This document shows, in pieces, positions 18,537-31,142 of a stretch of DNA of 64,000 bases. Positions within the stretch are counted from its first letter, which is position 1, and each line of letters begins with the position of its first letter. The stretch comes from Bifidobacterium sp. ESL0704 (GTDB taxonomy: Bacteria; Actinomycetota; Actinomycetes; Actinomycetales; Bifidobacteriaceae), in assembly GCF_029392075.1 (NCBI RefSeq), contig NZ_CP113929.1, forward strand, positions 1,364,001 through 1,428,000. Reading direction: 5' to 3'. Under the pieces are notes generated by a model. It saw nothing but the letters and a program-made list of their open reading frames with translations, had not been told where the DNA came from and made no database searches. The position numbers and the translations under genes are program-made.

Positions 18537-18824
18537 CTACATCAGCAGTTGAATACTGAAGTAAACGACCAACAATCCGATTCCCAAAACGATACCGATA
18601 AAGGCATCGAATCCGACTGAACGGATTTTCCAGGGACTCCGGTCTTTAAGGATCAATCTGATCAGTCCGGTAATGATGGCCGTCGCAGCGAACACCGCTG
18701 TGGCGGCCATCGTGTATCCGAAACCTGCCAGCAGAGCGGCGATAATGACCAGGGCAAGCACTCCCCATTCGAACAGTGGTTTGCCTTCGTTTTTCTCGGA
18801 GACATAGGGGTGCTTGTGGGACAT
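18537..18824 (-). CDS. DUF3017-like small membrane protein
   Basis: 95 residues from ATG 18,824; AAAGGA is six bases upstream, which favours this start over the ATG two codons earlier. A short hydrophilic head (MSHKHPYVSEKNEGKPLFEW) is followed by three hydrophobic segments (about 19-36, 38-56 and 73-92) with LIRLILKDRSPWKIRSVG between the second and third. The layout fits the actinobacterial DUF3017 family, whose function is unknown. It ends 12 bases from the stop of the convergent MIP gene, so transcripts probably overlap. Confidence 0.7.
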   Translation of the reverse strand: MSHKHPYVSEKNEGKPLFEWGVLALVIIAALLAGFGYTMAATAVFAATAIITGLIRLILKDRSPWKIRSVGFDAFIGIVLGIGLLVVYFSIQLLM

Positions 18825-18930
18825 GGTCATTCCTTTGGAAACAAAAATACCGGTACGCGGCCTATTTTAGCCTTGTACCGGTATTTTGGTGCATCAGACT
18901 ATCGCAAGTCCGACACCGCAGCGAGCGAAC

Positions 18931-20598
<1,668 letters not shown>

Positions 20599-20624
20599 CT
20601 GTCTCTCCCTTTGTTGTGGCGGTA

Positions 20625-21998
20625 CTATGGGATTTCTGTCTCATCTTCCGGTGCAAGACCGGTTGCTGATGACGAGACCGAAGAATTGGAAACATCGGGG
20701 ACGAAAGCGTCGTTATCGGTATCACCGTGGCTGCCGTGCGTTTCGTTGGCACCCATCTTGCCCTGTGCTCTCAGATATCCGAAGAACAGCCTCATCGCAA
20801 AGACCAAAGCGACGACCACAACGGAAAGGAGCCAGGCGGCGGAGAAGCCGAGGGCGCTGGGCAGGCATACCACCCGGGAAGACGCTGCCGAATCGACACC
20901 TACGTGGGCCAGGCGGTGCTGTCCAAGAGCACCGGAAGAAAGTCCGAAAAGAACGTTGACGCACAAGGACATCAAGGCGCTGGTCAGGAAGAAGGAAAGC
21001 ATCGGATACAGGAACTGAACGATGATTTTGCCGACGTTCACGGGCTCGTCCGGCTTGCCTGCACCGATGGCGAAGCAACGTGGCAGGAACAGTTCGATGA
21101 CACCGATGAGAAATCCACAGACAAGGGGTATCGATATGAAACCGATACGGAGCATATCGTTGGAAACGGCCTGTGGGAATATCGCAAAAACCGGCACAGC
21201 CGGAAGACCTGCGGCATGGTCGTTCCACAAGGTAAACGACGCCAGATCGCCTATGGCAAATCCGGAACCGAACAGCCATGAAAGCGCCCACAGGCAGAGA
21301 TTGGGCAACCAAGCCAAGGTGCAGATCGTGGTCAGAATCCGTGACCCTGTCTGCATGTTGGCCATGTGAAAGACGCGAAGCATCGCACTTTGATTGGTGA
21401 CGACCCAAACAATAAGCGTGACAAGGCCGATGGCGAAATAGCCCAAGAGCAATACGGCCGTATTGGCGAAACCGAGTTTCAGACTTAGCGCCAGACGGTC
21501 GGAAACACTATCGCGGACGAACTTGACGCATCGTTTCATCGTTTGTGATTGCGGCAAGGCACCGCAAAGAAAACCCACGCTGAACACCATGGCGGTCTTG
21601 AGCATCACCAGCCAGACAGGATCCTGGAGGATGACCGCGACGTTCTGCGCGAACACCCACATAATCGCCGTCCAAAGCAAAATACCGGAGACATAGGCTT
21701 GTAGGCTGCGGGAAAGCACTTTGGTCAACCAAGCAATCAGCCAGATGAGCAGAACCGTCAAAAGCAGAGGAACAACGCTCAAAGTGATGGCCCCTGCCCG
21801 GAAACCCGCGCCTTGGCTTAAGAGCACAATCGCCAAGGTCAGGGGAACAGAATCATTGGAAAGGGTTCCGCCGCCTTCTTCCATGGAGACGACCAACAAT
21901 GTCAGCGCCATGAAAAAGCCGAGGCACACCGTGAAGATCACGGATGCGCCAAGAGCTATCAGTATTCCCTTGAACCATGGCCGCTGGTGTGTGCTCAT
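20625..21998 (-). CDS. DUF6350-family polytopic membrane protein
   Basis: 457 residues with roughly ten or more hydrophobic segments. N-terminal [21 protein letters not shown] and the later [22 protein letters not shown] resemble the DUF6350 proteins that sit between sucD and purH in many actinobacteria. The last 35 residues are acidic and Ser-rich. No catalytic motif is seen. The gene overlaps the stop of sucD by four bases (ATGA) and precedes purH by 26, which indicates an operon sucC-sucD-DUF6350-purH. Function unknown. Confidence 0.8.
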   Translation of the reverse strand: MSTHQRPWFKGILIALGASVIFTVCLGFFMALTLLVVSMEEGGGTLSNDSVPLTLAIVLLSQGAGFRAGAITLSVVPLLLTVLLIWLIAWLTKVLSRSLQAYVSGILLWTAIMWVFAQNVAVILQDPVWLVMLKTAMVFSVGFLCGALPQSQTMKRCVKFVRDSVSDRLALSLKLGFANTAVLLLGYFAIGLVTLIVWVVTNQSAMLRVFHMANMQTGSRILTTICTLAWLPNLCLWALSWLFGSGFAIGDLASFTLWNDHAAGLPAVPVFAIFPQAVSNDMLRIGFISIPLVCGFLIGVIELFLPRCFAIGAGKPDEPVNVGKIIVQFLYPMLSFFLTSALMSLCVNVLFGLSSGALGQHRLAHVGVDSAASSRVVCLPSALGFSAAWLLSVVVVALVFAMRLFFGYLRAQGKMGANETHGSHGDTDNDAFVPDVSNSSVSSSATGLAPEDETEIP

Positions 21999-22930
21999 GC
22001 CTTGGAAGTACCGCCGTTCATGAGCTGGCGAACGAGCTGAGCCGCCTGCCCGGGGGTCTTGCCTACCGAAATACCAGCGGCTTCGAGCGCTTCCTTCTTG
22101 TCTTTGGCTGTGCCTTTTCCGCCGGAGACTATAGCACCGGCATGCCCCATCTGTTTGCCTTCAGGAGCGGTGAAACCAGCGATGTAGGCAACCACGGGTT
22201 TGGTCATATGGTCTTTGGCCCAGGCAGCGGCATCCTGCTCGGCGTTGCCGCCGATCTCACCGATCATGACAACGGCTTTGGTCGCTTCATCGGCCTCGAA
22301 TTGTTGCAGCGCTTCGACCAACGTCGTACCCACTATCGGGTCGCCGCCGACACCGATGCAGGCCGTAAAACCAATGTCGGAGAGCTCCCCCATCAGCTGG
22401 TAGGTCAGGGTTCCGGATTTGGAAACCAAACCGAGCGGACCGGAAGAAACGATTCCGTCGGGAATGATGCCGAGGTTGATGCCATGATCGGCAGGATCAT
22501 CGGCCTGGGGAAGTTTTAAGAGACCCGGGCAATTGGGCCCGATGATCCTGATGCCCTTCTGCAACGCCAACTCGACGCAATAGGCCGTGTCGGCCACAGG
22601 GATGCCTTCGGTGATGACGACGATGAGACCGATACCGGCGTCAATGGCTTCCAGCATCGCGCTCTTTGCGAAACGAGGGGGAACGAAAATCACGCTTGCC
22701 TGAGCCCCGGTAGCTTCTTTGGCTTCGCCGCAAGTCGCGTACACAGGAATGGAAACGTCGCTGTCGGACGCTTCCACATGGAATGCCACACTCTGGCCGG
22801 CCTTGCGAGGATTGACGCCCCCTACGATATTCGTGCCTGCGTTGAGCATACGTGCCGTATGCGTCATGCCTTGGTGCCCGGTCATGCCCTGAACGATGAC
22901 CGGAGCGTTGTCTTCAACGAACAATGTCAT
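21995..22930 (-). CDS. sucD: Succinyl-CoA synthetase, alpha subunit
   Basis: 311 residues. [17 protein letters not shown] and GGVNPRKAG are the CoA-binding Rossmann part. IIGPNCPG and the phosphohistidine region [21 protein letters not shown] give the ligase family; the active His is in GHAGA. With SucC it interconverts succinyl-CoA and succinate with nucleotide phosphorylation. It starts within the stop of sucC (ATGA). Bifidobacteria lack a full TCA cycle, so the pair likely serves biosynthesis of succinyl-CoA or succinate handling. Confidence 0.96.
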   Translation of the reverse strand: MTLFVEDNAPVIVQGMTGHQGMTHTARMLNAGTNIVGGVNPRKAGQSVAFHVEASDSDVSIPVYATCGEAKEATGAQASVIFVPPRFAKSAMLEAIDAGIGLIVVITEGIPVADTAYCVELALQKGIRIIGPNCPGLLKLPQADDPADHGINLGIIPDGIVSSGPLGLVSKSGTLTYQLMGELSDIGFTACIGVGGDPIVGTTLVEALQQFEADEATKAVVMIGEIGGNAEQDAAAWAKDHMTKPVVAYIAGFTAPEGKQMGHAGAIVSGGKGTAKDKKEALEAAGISVGKTPGQAAQLVRQLMNGGTSKA

Positions 22931-24123
22931 TTGGTGGCCTCCTTAATGGGCTTTGCCAGCCTTGCGGCCTCTTGTGCGGCCTCTTCCATGGTGCCACTGA
23001 CATGGATATTGGGATTGTGCGCGTCCTCGAGTATCTTCAAGCCGAGCCGCGCGGCGTTGCCGTCGAAGCGGACGACAATCGGTTTGGAGACATTCAGCGC
23101 AGCAAGGGCTTCGAGGATTCCATGCGCCACCTCATCGCAAGCCGTGATACCGCCATAGACATTGACGAACACCGCTTCCACCTGCGGGTCCGAAAGCACG
23201 ATCGACAGGCTTTCACTCATGATCTCCGACGATGCGCCTCCCCCGATATCAAGGAAATTGGCGGGCTTGGCACCGTTGCCCTGTTCTTGTCCAGCACCGG
23301 AAACGGCGTCCAGCGAGCTCATCACAAGCCCTGCACCATTGCCGATGACCCCGACCTCACCTTTCAGATGAACGTAATGCAGTCCGTGCTCTTTGGCACG
23401 TTCCTCGAACATATCCGTGTGCGTAGTGTCGGCGAATTGTTTCCAGCCGTCGTGCCGGAATGCGGCATTGTCATCCAACGATATTTTGGCGTCAAGAGCG
23501 CAGAGCTTCTTGGAGGATTCGTCATCGGGATCGCCGATTTTTGCCAATGGGTTGATTTCCACCAGTGTCGCGTCGTTGTCCTTGAAACATTTCCACATTT
23601 TGAGCAGCACATCGGCAGCCTGATCGACATCCGCGTGATAAAAACCAATGGATTCCGCCATTTTACGGGCAGCATCGATGTCGAAATCCTCCAAAGCGCT
23701 GATATGCAGGCGTTTGACCGATTCCGGATGTTCCCGTGCTATTTCCTCGACCTCGGTACCGCCGTTGGCCGTGGCCAATACATCGAAATCGCGGGAGGAG
23801 CGATCGAGTGAGATGGAAACATAGTACTCATGGAGCACGTTCTTGGCTTCGGCGACCAAAACGCCGTTCACCTTGTGCCCGCTGATGGTCATCGGCAGAA
23901 TCTGTTCCGAGGAGAGAATCGCCTCATCCTGCGTCTTCGCGAGTTTTACCCCGCCGGCCTGCCCACGATGCCCGGTACGAACCTGCGCTTTGACGACACA
24001 AGGATAGCCGATTTCATCAGCGGCAACGGCCACTTCATGGGAATTCTGGGCGAATATGCCTGTAGGCGTATCGATACCTTGTTCCGCAAGCAAATGCCTT
24101 GCCTGATATTCATAAAGATCCAT
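22927..24123 (-). CDS. sucC: Succinyl-CoA synthetase, beta subunit
   Basis: 398 residues. [17 protein letters not shown] at the N-terminus, the ATP-grasp stretch [20 protein letters not shown], then EINPLAKI with the metal-binding Glu/Asn, and FLDIGGGAS near 290. It provides the nucleotide site and part of the active site for SucD, with which it is translationally coupled. It is 60 bases downstream of apt. Length is normal for the family. Confidence 0.96.
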   Translation of the reverse strand: MDLYEYQARHLLAEQGIDTPTGIFAQNSHEVAVAADEIGYPCVVKAQVRTGHRGQAGGVKLAKTQDEAILSSEQILPMTISGHKVNGVLVAEAKNVLHEYYVSISLDRSSRDFDVLATANGGTEVEEIAREHPESVKRLHISALEDFDIDAARKMAESIGFYHADVDQAADVLLKMWKCFKDNDATLVEINPLAKIGDPDDESSKKLCALDAKISLDDNAAFRHDGWKQFADTTHTDMFEERAKEHGLHYVHLKGEVGVIGNGAGLVMSSLDAVSGAGQEQGNGAKPANFLDIGGGASSEIMSESLSIVLSDPQVEAVFVNVYGGITACDEVAHGILEALAALNVSKPIVVRFDGNAARLGLKILEDAHNPNIHVSGTMEEAAQEAARLAKPIKEATK

Positions 24124-24183
24124 TTGACCCCTCTTACCGATAGATGCTCATTCAACCTGCGCTTCGACGTCCAACGCCCTGAC

Positions 24184-24765
24184 TCAGGCAGGCATCGTCA
24201 CCAAGGAGCTGATTGGCACATCACCCAGATCGCTGCGTCCCGTAAGACCGATGAGTTCCATCACGAAGCTGAAACCGACAACCTGGCCCCCGGCCTTGGA
24301 GATGAGATCGGCCGCGGCCTTGGCCGTACCGCCCGTAGCAATCAGATCATCGACAATCAGCACTTTGTCGCCTGGTTGGATCGCGTCTTTTTCGATTTCA
24401 ACCTTGGCTTCGCCATATTCCAGCGAGTAGCTTTCGCCAATGGTCTCCGGAGGTAGTTTTCCGGCCTTGCGTACAGCGAGGAAACGCTTGCCGAGCCGCG
24501 CCGCGAGAGGCGGTCCAATCAGAAAGCCGCGGGCCTCCAGACCAGCGATGTAGTCGAAGGAATCAACGGAAACCGGCAGTGCCGTTTCCAGTGCCTTCAT
24601 CAGGATGGAGAATCCACGAGAATCTGCAAGAACCGGGATGAAATCACGGAACATCACACCTTTTTTCGGAAAGCCCGGAATGGTGCGGATGAGCGAGGCC
24701 ATGTATTGTGCATCCTCTGCACCGACCTTGCCAAGTTCTGTGATGGTGATATCAGATTGTGTCAT
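24184..24765 (-). CDS. apt: Adenine phosphoribosyltransferase
   Basis: 193 residues from ATG 24,765 (a TTG two codons earlier is less likely). IRTIPGFPKKGVMFRDFIPVL is the typical Apt opening. GLEARGFLIGPPLA, RKAGKLP and the PRPP loop VLIVDDLIATGGTA are all intact. It salvages adenine to AMP with PRPP. It is placed between yajC and sucC on the same strand. In many actinobacteria apt lies after secDF; no secDF is seen here. Confidence 0.95.
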   Translation of the reverse strand: MTQSDITITELGKVGAEDAQYMASLIRTIPGFPKKGVMFRDFIPVLADSRGFSILMKALETALPVSVDSFDYIAGLEARGFLIGPPLAARLGKRFLAVRKAGKLPPETIGESYSLEYGEAKVEIEKDAIQPGDKVLIVDDLIATGGTAKAAADLISKAGGQVVGFSFVMELIGLTGRSDLGDVPISSLVTMPA

Positions 24766-24849
24766 GAGCAAGCCTTACTGCCTATTGGCCATTGATTATT
24801 GATCTTGGGTCCATGTTCGAAACATCAACCCACAACTGTGAACGAGGAA

Positions 24850-25377
24850 TCACTTGTCTTTTGGACTATCCTCTTGCGTAGCGGCATCATCCTTGGGAGT
24901 GCCACCGGCGTTTTCCACGCCGTCATCCGAGTGTTGTTCCGTTTCTTCGGTTTCGTCGAGACTGTCAAAGGGTTTCTGCGCCTGATCATCGGATGCCGAT
25001 GTCCGATCTGTCGTATTGTTGACATCCTCGGCATCATTTGCAGGTTCCTCATCAGCATCGACGATAGGGTTGCCGTCCTCGTCCACCTCGTCATCATCGA
25101 TGAAAGCCGGACGTTCGTATTTCTTGCTGATGGCGCGGAAGGTGAAGCGAAGCTTCGAGCCTTCCGAGTCGATGACGATCTCTTCGTACTTGGTGTCTAC
25201 GGAAACGACCTCACCGATAATGCCGCCAATGGTCTGCACCAACTCGCCGGGCTTCAACGAACTGCGGAAATCCTGAACCTTCTGCTGCTGTTGTTTCGAT
25301 TTGCGCGACTGCCACCACATCAATGCAATCATCGCAACAAAAAGAACGAAAATAAAAATCGTATTGCCACCAGTCAC
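24850..25377 (-). CDS. yajC: Preprotein translocase accessory subunit YajC
   Basis: 175 residues when started at GTG 25,377, which has GGAG seven bases upstream; a TTG at 25,389 is the alternative. One TM helix (TIFIFVLFVAMIALMWWQ) is followed by a basic stop-transfer stretch, then PGELVQTIGGIIGEVVSVD, the conserved YajC core. The last 75 residues are a long acidic, low-complexity tail (Asp, Glu, Asn), so it is longer than the usual 85-110 residues. It would act with SecYEG/SecDF in the membrane. Confidence 0.9.
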   Translation of the reverse strand: MTGGNTIFIFVLFVAMIALMWWQSRKSKQQQQKVQDFRSSLKPGELVQTIGGIIGEVVSVDTKYEEIVIDSEGSKLRFTFRAISKKYERPAFIDDDEVDEDGNPIVDADEEPANDAEDVNNTTDRTSASDDQAQKPFDSLDETEETEQHSDDGVENAGGTPKDDAATQEDSPKDK

Positions 25378-25464
25378 AGGTAACTCCAATCGGACGAGAC
25401 GTTCACTACGGACTTGCTGAAGATGCCAAACTCTCTGATATCTACATACCTACCGTACCGGATT

Positions 25465-26526
25465 TTAGAATAACTTATTGACATCATCTCTGGGAACAAG
25501 GCCCAGATGACGCCAGGCTTTTTCGGTCGCGACCCTCCCTTTCGGGGTACGAACCAGGAATCCTTCACGCACCAGATAAGGTTCGCAGACAGTTTCCACC
25601 GTTTCGGATTCCTCACCCACCATCGCCGAAAGATTGTTGAGACCGACCGGTCCGCCGTCGAAATTCCTGACAATGGCGTTGAGCACGGCCAGATCGAGCC
25701 TGTCAAGGCCTTCCGAATCGATCTGATAGAGCTCGAGTGCCGCCTGAACATCATCAGGTCCGATTTCATCGAGGTCATGGACAATCGCCCAATCGCGAAC
25801 ACGCCGGAGCAGACGGTTGGCGATACGGGGCGTACCACGGCTGCGCAGGGAAAGCTGTTTTGCACTCCCCGACGCCAAACTGATGCCAAGCACACCCGCG
25901 CTGCGTTCGATAAGCCGCTCAAGCTCCTCGTGAGGATAGAAGTCCAGATGGGCGGTGAACCCGAAACGGGCGCGCAACGGTGAGGGCAGCATGCCTTCAC
26001 GCGTCGTGGCACCGATGACGGTGAATCGAGGCAAGGTCAGTGGAATAGAAGAAGCGCCTGGACCCTTGCCCACCATCACATCGACTCTGAAATCCTCCAT
26101 GGCGATATACAGCAATTCTTCCGCCGGTCGAGGCAGACGGTGAATCTCGTCGATGAACAGGACCTCACCCTCATCCAGGGAGCTCAGGATGGAAGCCAAA
26201 TCGCCTGCATGCTGGATGGCCGGACCGGAAGTCACACGTATCGGCACCTGCAACTCATTGGCCACGATCATCGCCAGCGTGGTCTTGCCTAATCCAGGAG
26301 GGCCCGCAAGGAGGATATGGTCAGGTGGCACGTCACGTTTTCTTGCAGCGTCCAAGAAGAGCTGTAATTGGGCTTTCAGCAAGGGTTGACCGATAAAACC
26401 TTCAAGTGCCCTCGGGCGAAGCTCCTCATCACTGACGGGTTCATTGCCTATCGGCTCGGAGGAAATCATGCGCAACGATTGCTCATCGGCCCCTATGTTG
26501 GACTGTGATCCGTTGGTCTCTGCCAT
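25465..26526 (-). CDS. ruvB: Holliday junction branch-migration ATPase RuvB
   Basis: 353 residues. [18 protein letters not shown] opens the AAA+ domain, with Walker [12 protein letters not shown], Walker [12 protein letters not shown] and the sensor [19 protein letters not shown] winged-helix end contains [20 protein letters not shown]. With RuvA it drives branch migration at Holliday junctions. It follows ruvA by six bases. About 30 extra N-terminal residues are polar and unremarkable. Confidence 0.98.
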   Translation of the reverse strand: MAETNGSQSNIGADEQSLRMISSEPIGNEPVSDEELRPRALEGFIGQPLLKAQLQLFLDAARKRDVPPDHILLAGPPGLGKTTLAMIVANELQVPIRVTSGPAIQHAGDLASILSSLDEGEVLFIDEIHRLPRPAEELLYIAMEDFRVDVMVGKGPGASSIPLTLPRFTVIGATTREGMLPSPLRARFGFTAHLDFYPHEELERLIERSAGVLGISLASGSAKQLSLRSRGTPRIANRLLRRVRDWAIVHDLDEIGPDDVQAALELYQIDSEGLDRLDLAVLNAIVRNFDGGPVGLNNLSAMVGEESETVETVCEPYLVREGFLVRTPKGRVATEKAWRHLGLVPRDDVNKLF

Positions 26527-26532
26527 AATGAT

Positions 26533-27150
26533 TTAGCGCCCCCGATCCAAAGATGTCAATGCCAGTTTCAAAACTTTGGGAATATCCGCATTCTCCAGCG
26601 GCGTCCTGATGTCGTTGTCCTTGCAAACCTTCGTCACCGCGCGAGCAGCGTCGCTTTCCCGCCAACCCAAGGAGACCAAGCCTTCGATGACCTCGGTGGT
26701 GCCGGTGTCGTATTCGGGTTCGTCGGAGGCGCGACCGCTTTCGATCTCGTCGAGATTAATGGATCCACGCAGTTCGAGGATAATCTTCTGCGCACCTTTT
26801 TTGCCCAACCCCGGCGCCTTGGCCAAGGCCGCCGCGTCTCCGTCCATGACGGTTCTCGCGAGCTTGTCGGGAGGAAGCGTCGAGAGCAGCGACAACGCCA
26901 CACGCGGACCGATGCCGCTGACCTTCTGCAACTGCAGAAACATACGCTTCGAGGACGGCGAAAGAAACCCGTAGAGTGCAATGGCATCCTGCGATACGTT
27001 GAGCGAGGTGAACACCTTGGCATCCTGGCCGGTATGCAGAGCCGAAAGCTCCGCGGCAGGCATACGCACTTCGAAGCCGATGCCGTTGACATCGATCAGG
27101 GCCGCGGCGTCTCCTACGCTTTCCACCTTGCCCTTGAGCATTCCAATCAT
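26533..27150 (-). CDS. ruvA: Holliday junction DNA-binding subunit RuvA
   Basis: 205 residues. N-terminal OB fold MIGMLKGKVESVGDAAALIDVNG, then two helix-hairpin-helix motifs (VSGIGPRVALSLLS and APGLGKKGAQKIILELR), then a C-terminal RuvB-contacting helix region (GLVSLGWRESDAARAV). It binds the four-way junction and loads RuvB. The gene order ruvC-ruvA-ruvB is standard; 140 bases separate it from ruvC. Confidence 0.98.
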   Translation of the reverse strand: MIGMLKGKVESVGDAAALIDVNGIGFEVRMPAAELSALHTGQDAKVFTSLNVSQDAIALYGFLSPSSKRMFLQLQKVSGIGPRVALSLLSTLPPDKLARTVMDGDAAALAKAPGLGKKGAQKIILELRGSINLDEIESGRASDEPEYDTGTTEVIEGLVSLGWRESDAARAVTKVCKDNDIRTPLENADIPKVLKLALTSLDRGR

Positions 27151-27290
27151 CTGTCACTCCCGCTGCCAAGAAGCCGTGAACCGACTCAACACCATTTGCA
27201 ATTGCGATGAACCGAAATCAAGATTGGCCGAATTGCCGATGAAGAACCGATAAGACGACATCTCAAGTATTCGAACATCTGTTCGATAGC

Positions 27291-27872
27291 TTACATGCCC
27301 CTATCGACGCTGTGGCGTTTCTTGGCGTGCTGCTGCGCCTGCGCCCATTGGCGCTGGGCCAAGGTGAGATGCTGCTCGCGTTCTCCGCCCTGGAGCGCAC
27401 CGGAGGGACGCAGCGCATGGCATATCGCCTGTGCCAAGGCATCGGCCGCGTCGGCGGGTTCCGGAATCTTGTTGAGGTTCAGGATACGCGCGACCATGCG
27501 TTCCACCTGGATCTTTTCGGCGCGTCCGTTGCCGGTCACGGCCATCTTGGCTTCGGTCGGCGTGTGGAGGGCCACGGGAATCCCGCGTTGAGCCGCGGCA
27601 AGCATCGCCAGTCCGGCTGCTTGTGCCGTGCCCAATACCGTATTGCGGTTTTCCTGCGCGAAGACACGCTCGATGGAAACGGTGTCCGGCACGAACCGGT
27701 CGATCTTCGCCGCCAGTCCGTTGTAGATGGCCAGAAGACGAAGATCCTGCGAGATATGCGGATCACTGCGCACGACATCGACATGAACAAAAGAAAGCCG
27801 GCGCGACGCGTCGGCTTCAATTACACCGACCCCGCAGCGGGTAAGCCCGGGGTCGACGCCAAGAATAATCAC
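27291..27872 (-). CDS. ruvC: Holliday junction resolvase RuvC
   Basis: 193 residues. [17 protein letters not shown] carries the first catalytic Asp, [22 protein letters not shown] the Glu and the DNA-contacting loop, and [15 protein letters not shown] the C-terminal Asp pair of the RNase H-like site. It cuts Holliday junctions symmetrically. It is six bases after yebC. The C-terminal 25 residues are polar and Gln/Arg-rich. Confidence 0.97.
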   Translation of the reverse strand: MIILGVDPGLTRCGVGVIEADASRRLSFVHVDVVRSDPHISQDLRLLAIYNGLAAKIDRFVPDTVSIERVFAQENRNTVLGTAQAAGLAMLAAAQRGIPVALHTPTEAKMAVTGNGRAEKIQVERMVARILNLNKIPEPADAADALAQAICHALRPSGALQGGEREQHLTLAQRQWAQAQQHAKKRHSVDRGM

Positions 27873-27878
27873 AGCGAA

Positions 27879-28634
27879 TTACTCCGCATCCAGCTGTTCC
27901 ATGACCTCGTCGGAGGCGGTCCAGTTGCTGTAGATGTTCTGCACATCGTCAAGGTCGTCGAGGTTGTCGATCAACTTGGAGACCTTCTGAGCATCCTCAA
28001 GACCAAGATCGATCTCGGTCTTCGGAATCATGACCAGATCGGCCGAATCATAGTCGACATTGGCCTTCTGCAGAGCCTCACGAACCGCGACCATGTCCTC
28101 GGGTGCGGTGACGACGACGTAGACTTCGCCCTCGTCCTTGACATCCTCGGCGCCAGCCTCGGCGGCGACCTCGAAGATGTTGTCGTAATCGAGCCCCTCG
28201 GAAGGCACCACGATCTGGCCCTTACGCTCGAAATTGAAGCTCACGGAGCCGCTGGTGGCCAGCGAGCCGTTGCCCTTGGTCAGCGTGGAGCGCACTTCGG
28301 CGGCCGCGCGGTTGCGGTTGTCGGTGAGGCACTCGATAATCAGCCCAACGCCGGCAGGCGCATAGCCTTCATAGTTGATGGACTCGTAGTTGGCAGCGCC
28401 GGCCTCGGCACCGGAACCGCGCTTGACGGCGCGCTTGATGTTGTCCGCCGGCATGGAGGCCTTCTTGGCCTTGACGATGGCGTCATAAAGGGTCGGATTG
28501 CCGTCCGGATCACCGCCGCCCAAACGGGCCGCGATCTCGATGTTCTTGATGAGTTTCGCGAACAGCTTGCCGCGCTTCGCGTCGATGGCGGCCTTCTTGT
28601 TTTTAGTGGTCGCCCACTTGGAATGCCCTGACAT
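27879..28634 (-). CDS. yebC: YebC/PmpR-family protein
   Basis: 251 residues. The start [28 protein letters not shown] is diagnostic of the family, and [16 protein letters not shown] and [19 protein letters not shown] are further conserved blocks. Members have been described as transcription regulators and, more recently, as ribosome factors that relieve stalls; which applies here is open. It heads the yebC-ruvC-ruvA-ruvB run and follows the mannosyltransferase gene. Confidence 0.96.
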   Translation of the reverse strand: MSGHSKWATTKNKKAAIDAKRGKLFAKLIKNIEIAARLGGGDPDGNPTLYDAIVKAKKASMPADNIKRAVKRGSGAEAGAANYESINYEGYAPAGVGLIIECLTDNRNRAAAEVRSTLTKGNGSLATSGSVSFNFERKGQIVVPSEGLDYDNIFEVAAEAGAEDVKDEGEVYVVVTAPEDMVAVREALQKANVDYDSADLVMIPKTEIDLGLEDAQKVSKLIDNLDDLDDVQNIYSNWTASDEVMEQLDAE

Positions 28635-28687
28635 ATTGCTCCTAGCAGGTATACGAATACGTTAAACGTAACAATTTTAAAGCAGTT

Positions 28688-29878
28688 TCACGACAATACA
28701 CGGGCGTAGACCTCCAAAACGCGGTCGGCCACTTCAGCCCAGTCGTACTGTTTCGAATGTTCAAAGCCCGCCTGACGCAGACGTTGCCGACGTTGTGGGT
28801 TGTCCAGCAGCGAAATTATCCGACGCGCGCAATCATGCCCGTCGCCATTGGCAAACAACGCCGCATCCTCACCGTTTTGAGCGACGGCCGCAAACGCATC
28901 AAGGTCGCTGGAGACCACGGCGCATGAGGCGGCCATGGCTTCGACCAGGACGATGCCGAAACTCTCCCCTCCTGTCTGAGGGGCAACATAGACGTCAAGC
29001 GATCGGTAGAATCGCGCCTTGTCCTGGTCGCTGATCCTCCCCAGGAATTCGAAATGATCGGCGAGCGTTCCGCTCGGGTCGATGTTGGCCAGTATTTTCA
29101 TCGCGTCATGCTGACCGGTTCCCGCACAGAGGAAACGGGCCGAGGGATACTGTTTGACAATGTCATACGCGGCACAGGCAAACACGGAGAACCCTTTGCG
29201 GCTCTCCCCCATGCGCCCCAGGAAGCCGATGGTCGGTTCTTTCTTCGTCCCCTGCCAAGATTGCTTGGGTTGCGCATCGGCGAAAAACCCGCGGTTGATG
29301 CCGTTGGGAATAACGTCGTATCGAATCTTGCGAGGCCCATAATGCTTCACCACGTCCTTGGCCGCATCCGAGACGCAGATGCCTGCGGAAAGCGGGGAGA
29401 GATAGCGCCTCAGATAGCCCTGGAAGAAACGCAATGCCAACGGATAGGGGTCGAACGCGGCGTGGAAGGTGCCGACGAACGGCGGATGGTGGATCATCGT
29501 CAGCGGCTTGTGGCTCAACGACGGGGTCTCCGGTTCGTGCAGATGGACGATATCGAAATGGCCCTGTTTGACCCAACGCCGGGTGCGCGGACCGACGAAA
29601 CCGAAATAACTGAGGCGTGCCACCGATCCGTTGTAGGGTATGGAAAACGAGGAATCGTTGGTGGTCACCCATAGCGGCATGTCCCTGGTGCGTCTTCCGG
29701 GCGCAAGCACCTCCACGGTATGCCCGCGTTTCATCAGTTCCTCCGCGAAATCACGGATGTGGAACTGAACGCCGCCAGGCGTCTCAAACGAATACGGGGA
29801 GATGATGCCGACATTCAGTTTTCTGCCATGAAGCGGATCCGGGCGCTCGATGGTCTCTTCGTTTTCTACATAGGACAT
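28688..29878 (-). CDS. pimA: PimA-like GT4 phosphatidylinositol mannosyltransferase
   Basis: 396 residues. NVGIISPYSFETPGGVQFHI is the GT-B opening typical of PimA, where the GGVQ-x-H motif binds the acceptor. In the C-terminal domain IGFLGRMGESRKGF (GDP-sugar site) and GGESFGIVLVEAMA (EX7E motif) are present. It would add the first mannose to phosphatidylinositol at the inner membrane face. Context supports this, since an acyltransferase and a PIP synthase lie just upstream. Assignment to PimA rather than another GT4 rests on that context and the N-terminal motif. Confidence 0.85.
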   Translation of the reverse strand: MSYVENEETIERPDPLHGRKLNVGIISPYSFETPGGVQFHIRDFAEELMKRGHTVEVLAPGRRTRDMPLWVTTNDSSFSIPYNGSVARLSYFGFVGPRTRRWVKQGHFDIVHLHEPETPSLSHKPLTMIHHPPFVGTFHAAFDPYPLALRFFQGYLRRYLSPLSAGICVSDAAKDVVKHYGPRKIRYDVIPNGINRGFFADAQPKQSWQGTKKEPTIGFLGRMGESRKGFSVFACAAYDIVKQYPSARFLCAGTGQHDAMKILANIDPSGTLADHFEFLGRISDQDKARFYRSLDVYVAPQTGGESFGIVLVEAMAASCAVVSSDLDAFAAVAQNGEDAALFANGDGHDCARRIISLLDNPQRRQRLRQAGFEHSKQYDWAEVADRVLEVYARVLS

Positions 29879-29948
29879 GATTCTTCATTCTGCCATAGCT
29901 TCGGTATTTCGCGGTTTGATTCCTGACCAATCACCATAGAGACAATAA

Positions 29949-30968
29949 TCACTTTCCGATGGGCTTGGTGTTATCGTCTGCATTGATCTGTCTGAGTTCG
30001 GCCAGCACGTCATCGGGCACATCCTTGAGTCGGGACATATCCAAATCCTCGATGAAAATCGGCTGCAGCATGTGCCAATCCTCGGGATGCGCGGCAATAT
30101 CACGGCTCCACACGTCCACCCATGCCTGACTGATGGCGTGAATGGCCTCTTCACGAGGCAGACCGCGGAACTGAGCGACATCGATGGGAGCGCTGAGATC
30201 GACGACGTAACCATAGCCGATGCCCGCTTTGCGTCGTGCCTCGCCATGAAGCCTTTCACGGAACATATTGACCACGAACAGCGGCTTGCCGGTATCGAGA
30301 GCCAGCGTCGCCGGCCCCCGCGCCACCCTGATGGTGGAGCCGAAGGCATGCACGAATTCGCCGTACCGGCTCAAATCACGGTCGGCGAGCAGAGGCACCA
30401 GTACGTGAGGCTTGGCCAGTGCCCCCTCCAGTTTCTCGATCAAGTGGGGCTGGCCGGTCAGCAGTACCGTGATGTCCATACGCTTGCGGATTTCGATGAA
30501 GACGTCAAGCAGTTTCTGGTTTTTGAGCCGTTCCGCGGTCACAGTTACCGGCGCGATAACATCCGCCGCGAGAAACCCTTCGTAATCCCAGTTACCTTGA
30601 TGGCTGATGGCCATGGGCGCACTGCCGGGATTGTCGTGCACCAGTTCTTTGCAGATGGGCAGTCCCGGTCCAATCGGCCTGGCCCGGGCCAGCAGCCGTT
30701 CATCGCTCTGCCCGCCCACCGTCATCGCCTCTGCGAAATACGTGAAATAGGAGCGCATGCCCTTGTGGCTTGTCTTGCGCAGCATTGTTTGCGATACGCT
30801 TCCGTCACGTGATTCAAGGACATGACGCAGGTTGCGCTCAAGCTGCTGCACTCCCCCGATATGCAACAGCCAGCAGATATCGGCAGCACAGAGGAAAAGG
30901 CCACGAAGCAGTGGCTCGGGGATGATCCTTGGGTGTTTGGCAAGAAATACGAGAAAATTATCGAACAT
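29949..30968 (-). CDS. Phosphatidylinositol mannoside acyltransferase-like (LpxL/HtrB family)
   Basis: 339 residues. SHQGNWDYEGF contains the H-x4-D acyltransferase motif; VLVPLLADRDLSRYGEFV and ARGPATLALDTGKPLFVV are the next family blocks. An N-terminal hydrophobic segment (LLRGLFLCAADICWLLHIGG) anchors it to the membrane. In mycobacteria the counterpart PatA acylates the mannose of PIM. The order PIP synthase - acyltransferase - pimA seen here is conserved among actinobacteria, which is the main reason for this reading. The lipid made by this organism is not known from the sequence. Confidence 0.85.
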   Translation of the reverse strand: MFDNFLVFLAKHPRIIPEPLLRGLFLCAADICWLLHIGGVQQLERNLRHVLESRDGSVSQTMLRKTSHKGMRSYFTYFAEAMTVGGQSDERLLARARPIGPGLPICKELVHDNPGSAPMAISHQGNWDYEGFLAADVIAPVTVTAERLKNQKLLDVFIEIRKRMDITVLLTGQPHLIEKLEGALAKPHVLVPLLADRDLSRYGEFVHAFGSTIRVARGPATLALDTGKPLFVVNMFRERLHGEARRKAGIGYGYVVDLSAPIDVAQFRGLPREEAIHAISQAWVDVWSRDIAAHPEDWHMLQPIFIEDLDMSRLKDVPDDVLAELRQINADDNTKPIGK

Positions 30969-31085
30969 TGCGGTTATTGTCCTTCAGGCTTGATGGAGAT
31001 GCGGCCATATTGCCCTGCCGCCGTCTCTGCAAACGAATCACATACCATGTTGTGTTCGTAACGTAACGCCGCGTCAAGACGGTAC

Positions 31086-31134
31086 GCAAAAGCCTGTCCG
31101 GCAACCAAACGAGGTATCGCAAGACAGGCTTTGC
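31086..31134. terminator. Hairpin between PIP synthase and acyltransferase genes
   Basis: GCAAAAGCCTGTC (31,086-31,098) pairs with GACAGGCTTTGC (31,123-31,134), one A bulged. The stem has a T-rich side in both directions but a long loop of 24 bases, so it may attenuate rather than stop transcription. Confidence 0.4.
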
Positions 31135-31142
31135 ACGTGGTT